From CALREA01 sp041674865 (lineage in GTDB: Bacteria; Patescibacteriota; Gracilibacteria; UBA1369; UBA12463), in NCBI GenBank assembly GCA_041674865.1, contig JBAYUX010000021.1, positions 1 to 21,080 on the forward strand: a stretch of 21,080 nt of DNA. Reading direction: 5' to 3'. The notes beneath the pieces were generated by a model, which ran no database searches, was not told the DNA's origin, and saw nothing but the letters and a program-made list of their open reading frames with translations. Of this stretch, positions 8,823 to 16,387 are shown in pieces (position 1 is the stretch's first letter; each line of letters begins with the position of its first letter). Position numbers and translations under genes: made by a program.

Positions 8823-11327
8823 TTAAAAAATATGCCTATTGCCGTTATCCAAGCCGTCAACAAGCTTCAAAACAGCATTAGATACATCGCTCGGTTGAGG
8901 CTTTCCAAAATATTTACCATCCTTGCCATAGGCCGGCTTATGTTCAGGGGCCGTCATGACGTCCATATCATCAATAAACATAATACCGCCACGATCACTC
9001 ATGAGTGCTTTTTGAACCATCGCCATGGCACCATTAGGAACATCTTCATCGAGAAATAAAACTTTTCCAGTCTTTTTGATCGAGGCAAGAGCCACGCCAT
9101 TTTCATCCAAAGGGCTCAAAGTTTGCAAATCAACAACTTCAACACGAACACCATCTTCAGCCAAAAGCTCAGCAGCCTTTAAGGCAATCTGACAACTATA
9201 TCCATACGTGATAATTGTAGCATGATCTCCTTCCCGAAGAACTTCACTGTGCCCAAGAGGAATACAAACATCATCAAAATTATTAGGAACAGCTTCCTTC
9301 TGACCAAGCATCATTAACGGTTCTACTGAAAAAGCCGGATCGCGACCCTGCAAAACAGCACGATACATACCAATAGCCTGAAGACCATCTCGAGGAACTA
9401 AAACACGAAGACCCGGACAGCTCGACAAAACCATACCCATTGGAGAACCCGAATGCCACATGCCCATAAACTGATGCCCATGTGTTCGAAGTAAAACCGG
9501 AGCCTCTTGACCATTGTCAGTCCGGTGGCGCAAAGAAGAAAGTTCATCAACCATCTGCTGCAACCCCCAAACTACATAATCATGATATTGGAGTTCAGCA
9601 ATGGGGCGAAGACCGCGAATAGCCATACCCACTGCCGTACCAACAATTGTTGTTTCAGCGATAGCGTGATCCCAAATGCGTGACTCGCCAAAACCTTCTG
9701 GAGGAAGACGATTCTTAATAACAGGAGTTATGCGCTGATCAGCATGTCCAATTTGTAAACCAAGGGTGCAAGCACTCACGCCGCCAAGTTTTCCAGTATC
9801 CTCACCAAACATAACAATTCGAGGATCTTCCTTCATGAATTGAGCAAGACCTGCGGCAATTATGTGTGAGCCCAAAGCAGATTCTGGAGCATCTCCATAT
9901 GTTGGCGGAACATGAGAAACGTTGAGAGGACTTTTATTCCCTTCCGCATAAACATGGGAAGAATACGACTCTGTAATCTGTCCCACCTTGGCTGCATGAT
10001 ACTCAAAAATCGCTCTAGCTGCAGGAAGGTTATCCGTACGGGAACGACGAGCGAATCGCATCAATCCACGCACAAAATCAATTAATTCTCCATGAGAAAG
10101 ATAAGGATTTTGTGGACTTTTTATTTTTTCAGAAATGCCTGCGGCAAGAGATCCAGAAGTTGATTCACAATCAGGAACATCACGAAGGAAATTCTCATAA
10201 AGAGACATGACGACCTTTCCTTCGTCAAGAATGCCACTCAAATATTCTGCCCAAGCCGCTTTCGCCTCAGAGGAAACGTACACTCGCTCTTCTTCCTCAA
10301 GCGCATCCAGCTGTTCAGCTGTAGCCATATTATTTTTGATTAACCAAGAACGCATATGAACTATGCAATCATTATTGACTTCATATTGAAGTCTCTCTGA
10401 TGTTTTATAACGAGTATGATCTCCGCTACTTGAATGGCCATATGGCTGAGTCACAAGAGAATGCACAAGCGCCGGACCTCTTCCATTTCGCACCCAATCA
10501 AAAGCAGATGCATACGCCTCACGAACCTGAGGATAATTCCATCCTTCAACAGGTCCAATGATACGTAATCCTGGAGATGCGGGATCTTTTGGAGCAAATC
10601 CGCGAAGAGCGTCAGATACAGAGCCATGGGGTATCTGTCTCATTCCAGGAACAGAAATGCCAAATTGGTTATCCATAACGCTAATCACAAGTGGCATCTG
10701 CTGAACAACCGCCTGAGCTATTGATTCATATGCATGACCCTCAGCCATGCTTGCATCCCCAATGCTTACATGCGCAACCTCACGTCCACCATGACTTAAA
10801 TGGGAAAAACGAGGATCTTGCAATTCCGGAACATCACGAAATACCTGACTTGCACGAGCAAGTCCGGCAGCAACGGGCATTTGTGAGCCAGTAGAAGAAA
10901 CATCGCTGGCGCGATTTACCTGTTGCATAAGATCAATAAGCTCACCATTTCCATCAAGCAATCGAGTACCAAAGTGTCTACCCATCATACGGCCACCTGA
11001 AGAAGGCTCACGTGTACCAATCGTATCACCGATCACCTGAGCAATCATTTGACGAACAGACATGGTGCCGAGAGCAAGAGCCTCCGCACCAGCACGATAA
11101 TATCCACGCGCCCAATCCCCTGGCTGCAACTCTTTAGCAGCAGCTATCTGAGGCAGCTCCTGTCCACCAGCAAGAATGCAAAAAAGCGCACGCTTATCTG
11201 ATTGAAATCCCTTTTCGGCATCATCCGTGCGTCTCGCACGAACCGCAAGTCGATAATCATCAAGAGCTCGAGCACGACCATCGTCTGTAAACGACTGTGT
11301 CCCGAGGTGTTGTTGGGAATCCACCAT
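8823..11327 (-). CDS. Thiamine-diphosphate 2-oxoacid dehydrogenase E1, alpha and beta subunits fused
   Basis: The first half (about 70-345) is an E1-alpha domain with the ThDP/Mg motif GDASMAEG (190-197) ending in DNQFGIS (219-225). The second half (about 485-825) is an E1-beta domain with MFGEDTG (506-512), AETTIVGTAVGMAIRG (557-572, including the E1-beta Glu558) and HSGSPMG (625-631). Fused E1 proteins are known in other bacteria and belong to the branched-chain 2-oxoacid or pyruvate type. The enzyme would decarboxylate a 2-oxoacid and pass the acyl group to a lipoyl E2. No E2, E3 or lipoylation gene is in the window, so partner and exact substrate are open. It lies between YbaK and an aminotransferase and has a good promoter of its own at 11355-11383. 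The linker at 345-480 is longer than a simple fusion needs. Confidence 0.88.
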   Translation of the reverse strand: MVDSQQHLGTQSFTDDGRARALDDYRLAVRARRTDDAEKGFQSDKRALFCILAGGQELPQIAAAKELQPGDWARGYYRAGAEALALGTMSVRQMIAQVIGDTIGTREPSSGGRMMGRHFGTRLLDGNGELIDLMQQVNRASDVSSTGSQMPVAAGLARASQVFRDVPELQDPRFSHLSHGGREVAHVSIGDASMAEGHAYESIAQAVVQQMPLVISVMDNQFGISVPGMRQIPHGSVSDALRGFAPKDPASPGLRIIGPVEGWNYPQVREAYASAFDWVRNGRGPALVHSLVTQPYGHSSSGDHTRYKTSERLQYEVNNDCIVHMRSWLIKNNMATAEQLDALEEEERVYVSSEAKAAWAEYLSGILDEGKVVMSLYENFLRDVPDCESTSGSLAAGISEKIKSPQNPYLSHGELIDFVRGLMRFARRSRTDNLPAARAIFEYHAAKVGQITESYSSHVYAEGNKSPLNVSHVPPTYGDAPESALGSHIIAAGLAQFMKEDPRIVMFGEDTGKLGGVSACTLGLQIGHADQRITPVIKNRLPPEGFGESRIWDHAIAETTIVGTAVGMAIRGLRPIAELQYHDYVVWGLQQMVDELSSLRHRTDNGQEAPVLLRTHGHQFMGMWHSGSPMGMVLSSCPGLRVLVPRDGLQAIGMYRAVLQGRDPAFSVEPLMMLGQKEAVPNNFDDVCIPLGHSEVLREGDHATIITYGYSCQIALKAAELLAEDGVRVEVVDLQTLSPLDENGVALASIKKTGKVLFLDEDVPNGAMAMVQKALMSDRGGIMFIDDMDVMTAPEHKPAYGKDGKYFGKPQPSDVSNAVLKLVDGLDNGNRHIF

Positions 11328-11354
11328 GGATAAAAAGAGAAGAAATCTAAGACG

Positions 11355-11383
11355 ATTCTATACGGCACTCCAGCCTATTGCAA
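11355..11383 (-). promoter_or_regulatory. Internal promoter before the E1 gene
   Basis: On the - strand: TTGCAA (11383-11378), 17-nt spacer, TAGAAT (11360-11355). The predicted start near 11348 gives a leader of about 20 nt to the ATG at 11327. It would let E1, aminotransferase and leuS be expressed independently of the attenuator upstream. Confidence 0.6.
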
Positions 11384-11432
11384 GAATAAAAAATATGGTA
11401 TTACTTAACATTTATGCCGTCTTGTCTATTAA

Positions 11433-11948
11433 TTAGTGAAAAGAATCAACAACAATATCGGGGTGGACATGTCTTAAAAAGGTAGGAGAAAAGCGCGAAT
11501 ATTCATGAGTATTATTACCACCACCGGCACATACAACCTGACGAGTAAAAATACTCTCATCCACAAGACGCCTCCCGGTATAGCCAAAAGGCGGAATCCC
11601 ACCAGGAACAAATCCTGTTTCTTGAGCAATAAAATCAGGTTGGGCTGATTTAATTTTATTAACAGGAATACCGAGAACATCAGAAATCTTTTGAAGGTCA
11701 ACGCGCGCGACTGCAGGAACCACCACAGAGACAAGCACTCGTTTCCCATCATTTTCTTTATAATTCAGACACACAGTTTTATAGAGATCAGCAACGGCAC
11801 AATGAAGAGCAACCGCCAGGGCATCAAGCGATTGACAAGCAGGCGCAGAAACCAGCTGAACAGGATGACCAGCCGCATTACAATCCTGCACAAATTGAGA
11901 AAATCGTTCTGCGGGAGAAGAATCCAAAGAATCAGAAGGAGAGTTCAT
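11433..11948 (-). CDS. YbaK/ProX-type aminoacyl-tRNA deacylase domain protein
   Basis: The 171-aa protein matches the YbaK/EbsC/ProXp fold: early SLDALAVALHCAVADLYKTV (family Lys in ADLYKTV), a VVPAVARVDLQKISDVLG segment, GFVPGGIPPFGYTG, and a late VVCAGGGNNTHEY. Family members are freestanding editing enzymes that hydrolyse mischarged aminoacyl-tRNAs, for example Cys-tRNA-Pro or Ala-tRNA-Pro, acting in the cytosol. The specificity here is not readable. I place the start at ATG 11948-11946; an in-frame TTG three codons upstream (11957) would add only three residues. It lies 15 bp after the class III aminotransferase stop, so it is probably co-transcribed. A deacylase and a synthetase in one unit gives the operon a tRNA-charging theme. 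Confidence 0.88.
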   Translation of the reverse strand: MNSPSDSLDSSPAERFSQFVQDCNAAGHPVQLVSAPACQSLDALAVALHCAVADLYKTVCLNYKENDGKRVLVSVVVPAVARVDLQKISDVLGIPVNKIKSAQPDFIAQETGFVPGGIPPFGYTGRRLVDESIFTRQVVCAGGGNNTHEYSRFSPTFLRHVHPDIVVDSFH

Positions 11949-11963
11949 AAAAAGCAAAAAAGA

Positions 11964-13238
11964 TTACACAGAAAAAAAAGATAAAAACTGCTCATTCGCC
12001 TTCAAGTAAACATCCTTGTGACGCTCAAACTCCAATATAGCATCAATCACTTTCTGAGCACCACGACGAGCTGTACGTTCATCAATATTCAAGTGAGGAT
12101 GAATGCGAAGTACATTATTTTTATATCCATAATATCCAATATAGACGCCATTCTTAAGGCACAGCTTGCCAATATGAGGACCCATGGACTGTTCACCCTT
12201 CAAGACAAGTCCAAGCATCAATCCCTCACCACGAACCTCATCAAAAAACTCACTGTCTTTCAAGCCATCTTGGAACATCTTCACAAGAATGCGATGAATT
12301 TTTTTTACGTTTGCAAGAACTTTCTCTTCTTTAATGGCATCCAAAAGTCGTAACCCAACCGCACACGCTGCAGGATGAGCGGATAACGTAAAGGCATGCT
12401 GACAGTTATATAATGCATCTATAATCTCCGGACGACCAATACAAGCACTCAAGCTTACATAACCAGCACCAAGAGCCTTCGCAGAAATAAATAAATCCGG
12501 AATAATACCAAACTGCTCATATCCCCAAAATGTTCCCGTACGACCAATGCCTGTTTGAATTTCATCAAGAATCAAAAGTGCACCATAACGATGAAGGAGC
12601 TCTTTAGCTTTTTTGTAAAACAAAGAATGAGGCAGAATAACACCACCATCACCAAGAATTGTTTCCATCAAAAGTCCAGCCACATCGCCTTGTTTCAAAA
12701 TATCCTCAAGCTCGCGCAATGTTTGCTCATAGCGATCATGAGACGGGTAATCAATATGTGTAAAAAACTTCGGGAGATGGAGATTATCCTTCAGTCCATC
12801 AAGGCCATTGGCATCAAAGGACAAAAAGGTGCCACCATGATAGGCTTTTTTGAAGCCAATAAAACGTTTTTTCTTAGTAAATGCTTGAGCACATTTCAAG
12901 GCCGCATCAACTGAATCCGAACCAAATGCACCAAAAATAACTTTTGCTCCAGGAATTTTACTTGTTTTCGCAAGACGTTTAGCAAACTCATGAACCACAG
13001 GAACAAAGGTATATACCGTGCAAGTATGCGGAACCTGAGCACACTGATCCGACCATGCTTTTACAAAATCCTTACGCTGATAACCAAGCGGAAGTGATGA
13101 TGCTGCAGACAAAAAATCAATATATTCATGACCTTCTGTGTCGATAAATGTATGACGCTTACTCTTCACGATAGTCACTCCGTAAAGATCAAGATTTTGT
13201 GAGCGACCAATATAGTCATTACGTCGCAATGGCTTCAT
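11964..13238 (-). CDS. Class III PLP-dependent aminotransferase
   Basis: At 424 aa it has the normal length for the class III (ornithine/GABA/glutamate-semialdehyde) group. Catalytic Lys254 sits in ISAKALGAGY, the PLP-ring Asp225 is in LILDEIQTGIGRTG (222-235), and phosphate-binding GSDSVDAALK (106-115) replaces the common GSEAVEAALK. The strand-loop HAFTLSAHPAACAV (281-294) is at the expected place. Class III enzymes often use a terminal omega-amino group or a 2,1-aminomutase reaction; which one is not evident. The ATG overlaps the stop of the upstream 665-aa gene (ATGA, 13238-13235), a sign of translational coupling. The last 20 residues are Lys/Phe-rich. Confidence 0.9.
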   Translation of the reverse strand: MKPLRRNDYIGRSQNLDLYGVTIVKSKRHTFIDTEGHEYIDFLSAASSLPLGYQRKDFVKAWSDQCAQVPHTCTVYTFVPVVHEFAKRLAKTSKIPGAKVIFGAFGSDSVDAALKCAQAFTKKKRFIGFKKAYHGGTFLSFDANGLDGLKDNLHLPKFFTHIDYPSHDRYEQTLRELEDILKQGDVAGLLMETILGDGGVILPHSLFYKKAKELLHRYGALLILDEIQTGIGRTGTFWGYEQFGIIPDLFISAKALGAGYVSLSACIGRPEIIDALYNCQHAFTLSAHPAACAVGLRLLDAIKEEKVLANVKKIHRILVKMFQDGLKDSEFFDEVRGEGLMLGLVLKGEQSMGPHIGKLCLKNGVYIGYYGYKNNVLRIHPHLNIDERTARRGAQKVIDAILEFERHKDVYLKANEQFLSFFSV

Positions 13239-15232
13239 AAATTATTTTGAGGAGTTGAGTGAGAAACTGGGGGAATATCACGAGATGGTGCATCAGCACG
13301 ACCATTATACTGAGTTACGAAAGGATAAAGTTTTTCTGGAGGAGCAGCAGAGGCTACCAAGATCATACCACGGACCACAGACCGAGCACGACCAATAGCA
13401 CTACTATCCTGACCGGGACGACTCATAGATAGTGCATGATGAACACGATCGCTTACAAAAATTCTTGAGTCATTATCAGGTAATGTGAGTTGATTGATAC
13501 GGACATCACCCTCTGGATCAGCAGAGTAATAAGGCGGCAAAATACCAGTTCCAGTAATAATACTTGCGCGAGTATGAAGAGGTGGATCTTCTGTAGTAAT
13601 AGCAAATTCATCTTGGTCACGAGATGCAACAAATTGATTAAAATCTTGTACGCTAAACTTCTCAGCCAAAAGTGCTCGAATATAATCAAACTCTCGCTCC
13701 GCAGCACCGCCAACAGAAATAACATGCATAGGTCGTTCAAAATTCGGACCTTCAATATAGCGATTAAGGGTCGGAATATCTCGGAAGCAAAGAACATGAA
13801 AAGCTGCATAACGCAAAGCGCTATTACCATCACGACCATCATGATTACGAGCTCGACTTTCCAGCTGACCAACCATCGTCGATAAAACAGGATCTTGGGA
13901 AACCGCATTACGCAAAATCTGTTCCAAATAATCAATCATTACCACAATACGAGGATTGGACTCCCAAGGATGATCCTCTACCAACGAAAAAGCATGGGAA
14001 ACATCAGGGAAAAACTGCTTTGAAAAGGCATCAACAAAAGTGAAAGCATCTGCGGTATTAGCACGAACAACATCTGGATCAACGCTATTACAAGCTATAG
14101 CACCTTCCTGGCCGGTAAAAAATTCTATTTTAGGAGAAGCACCAAAGCGTTCCTGAAAACGTCGAGCAATGCTTAAAGAGCACAACACATAACTTGCAAG
14201 ACGAACAGGCATAGGATCTGGAGTACCACCAATACCAGTACGTAAGCACAGATGATCTATAGGGGTATGTTTAGAGGCAACATCAGTAAGGAGTGTTACG
14301 ATCTGAATAAAATCACCGGCATACATAGAGTTAATAAGAGCCTGTGCCAAAGCCTCACGTGATCGCAATTGCACAAAAGGATCATCTAAAAGAACTTTAC
14401 CATTAAATGCGGAATAAAGAATTTCTGCCGGCAATGTTGATGGCTGATGGTCAAGTAAATTTTTAGCATCCTCAAATGACATCGAACCGCGCAAATAAAG
14501 ATGCGCAAAAAAATCAACAACATCTGGTGGAGCCTTTAACGATTCCAAAAAAGCATTCAGAGAAGAAAGTTTTTGAATAACAACATCTTCCTCGGGAGTT
14601 AAAACTTCTTTACTCAGAGTAGCGTTAAGCGTTCCTTTCAGATTTTGACGGACAATATTCGGACCTCGAAAAACAGATGCAAATTTTTCCAATGCCTCGC
14701 GCGCACGAACTGGAAGATCTGAGCAAAGAGCAACATGCTCTTGAAGTCGCTCGCGAGATATTGATTGTTGTCCATCAAATAATGTATCCAAAAAGGAACC
14801 AACATTAAATGATCTACTTCTCGCCTGATGCACAATGAGGTTCTGGGCATTCCCAACGCGATCCTGCAAAGAGCGCAATGAAGATGTATTTTCAAAATCA
14901 ACATGCTGGGCCACATCCCCATGCACCTTTCGAACGAGAGCAATAATTTGAGGCATGATCTCATCAGGCGACAGGTATTCAATACCAAAAAAAGCAGTGA
15001 ATACATCATGAGCTCTCTGAAAAAATGCCTCTCGATCTTCAGGCTTTTGCATCTGATTAACGCGATCGGCTATGAGGCGAACCACCTCAGCCTGACCATG
15101 ATCTTCATGCTCCCCCTCTTTAAAGACAGTAATTTTACTATAAATACGCGTCAGAAGGCCAAAAAATTTATTGGCATTCGGGCCCTGTTGCATAAAATCA
15201 GAAAAATTCGAAGTGTCTAAATGTGGTGCCAT
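13235..15232 (-). CDS. Protein of unknown function, 665 aa, first structural gene of the attenuated operon
   Basis: No family is recognised. The start ATG at 15232-15230 lies about 20 nt after the T5 tract of the attenuator hairpin. The protein appears soluble, with no signal peptide or membrane segment. Residues 1-230 are largely helical and charged. A central hydrophobic stretch (about 290-370) contains GIGGTPDPMPVRLASYVLCS followed by KIEFFTGQEGAIACN, which has the feel of an alpha/beta enzyme core, but no catalytic signature can be named. A helical domain follows, and the last 25 residues are Ser/Pro-rich and likely disordered. Its stop overlaps the start of the class III aminotransferase (ATGA), so the two products are probably made in linked amounts. 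A role in the same amino-acid-related pathway is inferred from position only. Confidence 0.8.
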   Translation of the reverse strand: MAPHLDTSNFSDFMQQGPNANKFFGLLTRIYSKITVFKEGEHEDHGQAEVVRLIADRVNQMQKPEDREAFFQRAHDVFTAFFGIEYLSPDEIMPQIIALVRKVHGDVAQHVDFENTSSLRSLQDRVGNAQNLIVHQARSRSFNVGSFLDTLFDGQQSISRERLQEHVALCSDLPVRAREALEKFASVFRGPNIVRQNLKGTLNATLSKEVLTPEEDVVIQKLSSLNAFLESLKAPPDVVDFFAHLYLRGSMSFEDAKNLLDHQPSTLPAEILYSAFNGKVLLDDPFVQLRSREALAQALINSMYAGDFIQIVTLLTDVASKHTPIDHLCLRTGIGGTPDPMPVRLASYVLCSLSIARRFQERFGASPKIEFFTGQEGAIACNSVDPDVVRANTADAFTFVDAFSKQFFPDVSHAFSLVEDHPWESNPRIVVMIDYLEQILRNAVSQDPVLSTMVGQLESRARNHDGRDGNSALRYAAFHVLCFRDIPTLNRYIEGPNFERPMHVISVGGAAEREFDYIRALLAEKFSVQDFNQFVASRDQDEFAITTEDPPLHTRASIITGTGILPPYYSADPEGDVRINQLTLPDNDSRIFVSDRVHHALSMSRPGQDSSAIGRARSVVRGMILVASAAPPEKLYPFVTQYNGRADAPSRDIPPVSHSTPQNNL

Positions 15233-15252
15233 AAAAATATAAGAGCAGTCTC

Positions 15253-15287
15253 AAAAATACGCCCGAGCTGGGAGAGTGGGGGGCGTA
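15253..15287 (-). terminator. Leader terminator (attenuator) before the six-gene operon
   Basis: On the - strand TACGCCC (15287-15281) pairs perfectly with GGGCGTA (15264-15258) across a 16-nt loop and is followed directly by TTTTT (15257-15253). It stands between the leader peptide and the ATG at 15232, within about 20 nt of the gene. An intrinsic terminator here would abort transcription before the first structural gene unless it is disrupted. Confidence 0.75.
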
Positions 15288-15316
15288 CATTATTCTTTAT
15301 CACACAAAATCCCCCC
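15278..15316 (-). promoter_or_regulatory. Candidate antiterminator, G6:C6 pairing
   Basis: The run GGGGGG (15316-15311 on the - strand) directly follows the TA of the leader stop codon. It can pair with CCCCCC (15283-15278), three bases of which form the 5' arm of the terminator. The two helices are therefore mutually exclusive. The Leu-codon region (CTTCTCCTTC) can also pair with the G run using G-U pairs, which would supply the 1:2 helix of a classical attenuator. Confidence 0.6.
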
Positions 15317-15378
15317 TAGCTAAGGTTTAGCGAGAGACGAAGGAGAAGACGGGCGGTAAAGAGAAATCGGCGCTGCAT
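15316..15378 (-). CDS. Leucine-rich leader peptide, 20 aa, of an attenuator
   Basis: ATG 15378-15376 opens a 20-codon frame ending at TAG 15318-15316; the peptide is MQRRFLFTARLLLRLSLNLS. Seven of 20 residues are Leu (CTC x3, CTT x3, CTA x1), four of them at positions 11-13 and 15. The start lies about 22 nt after the predicted transcription start. The stop codon shares its last base with the G6 antiterminator run, and a terminator follows. The arrangement matches leader peptides such as those of enterobacterial leu operons, where ribosome stalling at Leu codons permits read-through. No Shine-Dalgarno is visible, as for nearly all genes here. The peptide is probably not functional in itself; its translation would sense charged tRNA-Leu. 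Confidence 0.75.
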   Translation of the reverse strand: MQRRFLFTARLLLRLSLNLS

Positions 15379-15384
15379 ATAAAA

Positions 15385-15410
15385 TAGTTGACCTAAAACT
15401 AGGCCAACTA
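15385..15410. promoter_or_regulatory. Inverted repeat over the -10/+1 of the attenuated operon
   Basis: TAGTTG-A-CCTA, 4 nt, TAGG-C-CAACTA is a 10-bp inverted repeat with one mismatch. It overlaps the -10 (15407-15412) and the predicted start near 15400, as a repressor operator would. It could instead be a hairpin at the RNA 5' end, although part lies upstream of +1. Confidence 0.5.
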
Positions 15411-15436
15411 TAGATGAGATAGAAAACAATTGTCAA
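15407..15436 (-). promoter_or_regulatory. Promoter of the leader peptide and six-gene operon
   Basis: On the - strand: consensus TTGACA (15436-15431), 18-nt spacer, TATAGT (15412-15407). The predicted start near 15400 puts the leader ATG 22 nt downstream. Between 15233 and 15522 there is no other gene. Confidence 0.75.
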
Positions 15437-15474
15437 ACGGAATCCATGGCTACACCAAAGCTCGCAAGGCAGAA

Positions 15475-15500
15475 TGAGCAAAAAGAAGTGTTAGAATAAA
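15475..15500 (+). promoter_or_regulatory. Repeated promoter-like element upstream of tspO
   Basis: TGAGCAAAAAGA followed by a TAGAAT -10 (15492-15497). It nearly duplicates the element at 16015-16040. No good -35 is present; the A-tract may compensate. Confidence 0.4.
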
Positions 15501-15522
15501 GCCATAAACAACCCCCACTCTC

Positions 15523-16017
15523 ATGAAACTCACTAGAATTCTTCAAGTACTCGGCTTCATCGCAATCTGCCAAGCCGCAGGTGCTATCGGCACGATCTTT
15601 ACCGTCGATGCCATTCCAAATTGGTACGTAACCCTCAATCAGCCATCGTTTCAGCCTCCAAACTGGCTTTTTGGACCTGTTTGGGTCACGCTTTACACTC
15701 TCATGGGTATCGCCGCATGGCGCATCTGGTCAAAGGGCGAAAAAGCTAAAAAAATCAAAAAGGCCCGATCAACCAAATTCGCAACAAGACTTTTCTTCGT
15801 ACATCTTTTTTTCAATATGACCTGGTCGATCGCCTTTTTTGGCTACCACGACGTATTACTCGCACTCATCAACATCATCATTATCTGGATCTCTATCGTC
15901 TGGCTCATGGTTACTTACTGGAGAATTGACAAGGTCTCAACCTACCTCTTCACCCCCTACTTACTCTGGGTATCATTTGCAACAATCCTGAACGCCGCTA
16001 TTTTCGCTTTAAACTGA
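15523..16017 (+). CDS. tspO: TspO/MBR family membrane protein
   Basis: The 164-aa length and five hydrophobic segments fit TspO, the bacterial homologue of the mitochondrial translocator protein, which binds porphyrins and related ligands in the membrane. Family hallmarks are visible: WYVTLNQPSFQPPNWLFGPVW (residues 33-53), LYTLMGIAAWRIW, FNMTWSIAFFGYHD (about 97-110), and the late PYLLWVSFATILNAAIFALN. A Lys-rich cytosolic loop (KGEKAKKIKKARS) separates the second and third membrane segments, consistent with the positive-inside rule. It is divergent from the attenuated operon. The next gene on + starts 46 bp downstream, behind its own promoter-like repeat that includes the tspO stop codon. 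Confidence 0.95.
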   Translation: MKLTRILQVLGFIAICQAAGAIGTIFTVDAIPNWYVTLNQPSFQPPNWLFGPVWVTLYTLMGIAAWRIWSKGEKAKKIKKARSTKFATRLFFVHLFFNMTWSIAFFGYHDVLLALINIIIIWISIVWLMVTYWRIDKVSTYLFTPYLLWVSFATILNAAIFALN

Positions 16018-16040
16018 GCAAAAAGAGGAATAGAATAACT
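16015..16040 (+). promoter_or_regulatory. Second copy of the promoter-like repeat
   Basis: TGAGCAAAAAGA then TAGAAT (16031-16036), beginning at the tspO stop codon and ending about 24 nt before the 106-aa gene. TTTAAA at 16008-16013 is a possible weak -35 at 17 nt. Confidence 0.4.
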
Positions 16041-16063
16041 CCCTGTCTACAACAAAAGGACGT

Positions 16064-16384
16064 ATGAATGGAATAATGGCTGATCATTCGAACAATCAAG
16101 GAACACGAACTCCAGATGGAATAGTAGCCATTCAAACTGACACGCCGCAAAGAGTGGAAATTTTGGAAACAATAGAAAGGGGTCGAGAAGTCGCACACGC
16201 AAGAATTATCGAACTCATAGGAAAGGCGCAGAAAAAAGCCGCACAGGGAGATATGGATGCAGCACTCAACATACTCACAACAGCCGACATAATCGCAGAT
16301 CACGTCGGAGATACCCAGGGGAAAGAGATGATCGCAACGGGAATAAATCTCCTTTACGGGGTCACATTGCGGACAGAGAAGTAA
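16064..16384 (+). CDS. Small helical protein of unknown function, 106 aa
   Basis: No family is named with confidence. ATG 16064 follows AAAGGA with a 3-nt gap, the only Shine-Dalgarno-like start in the window; a second in-frame ATG at 16076 would drop four residues. The first 30 residues are polar and probably flexible. Residues about 30-100 look like two to three amphipathic helices, with KAAQGDMDAALNILTTADIIADHVG resembling a TPR-like helical hairpin. There are no Cys and no membrane segment. It is preceded by the same promoter-like repeat as tspO and is convergent with the TrmB gene, whose stop is only 3 bp beyond its own. Confidence 0.7.
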   Translation: MNGIMADHSNNQGTRTPDGIVAIQTDTPQRVEILETIERGREVAHARIIELIGKAQKKAAQGDMDAALNILTTADIIADHVGDTQGKEMIATGINLLYGVTLRTEK

Positions 16385-16387
16385 AAA

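Noticed and set aside
15258..15378. T-box riboswitch in front of the six-gene operon, as in many leuS leaders
   Set aside because: No T-box core (AGGGUGGNACCGCG-like) or UGGN bulge sequence is seen, whereas a Leu-rich short frame fits a leader-peptide attenuator.
15388..15414. TTGACC...TATAGA on + as the tspO promoter
   Set aside because: The spacer is only 15 nt, and these bases are better explained by the palindrome and by the - strand promoter; tspO has a closer -10 at 15492.
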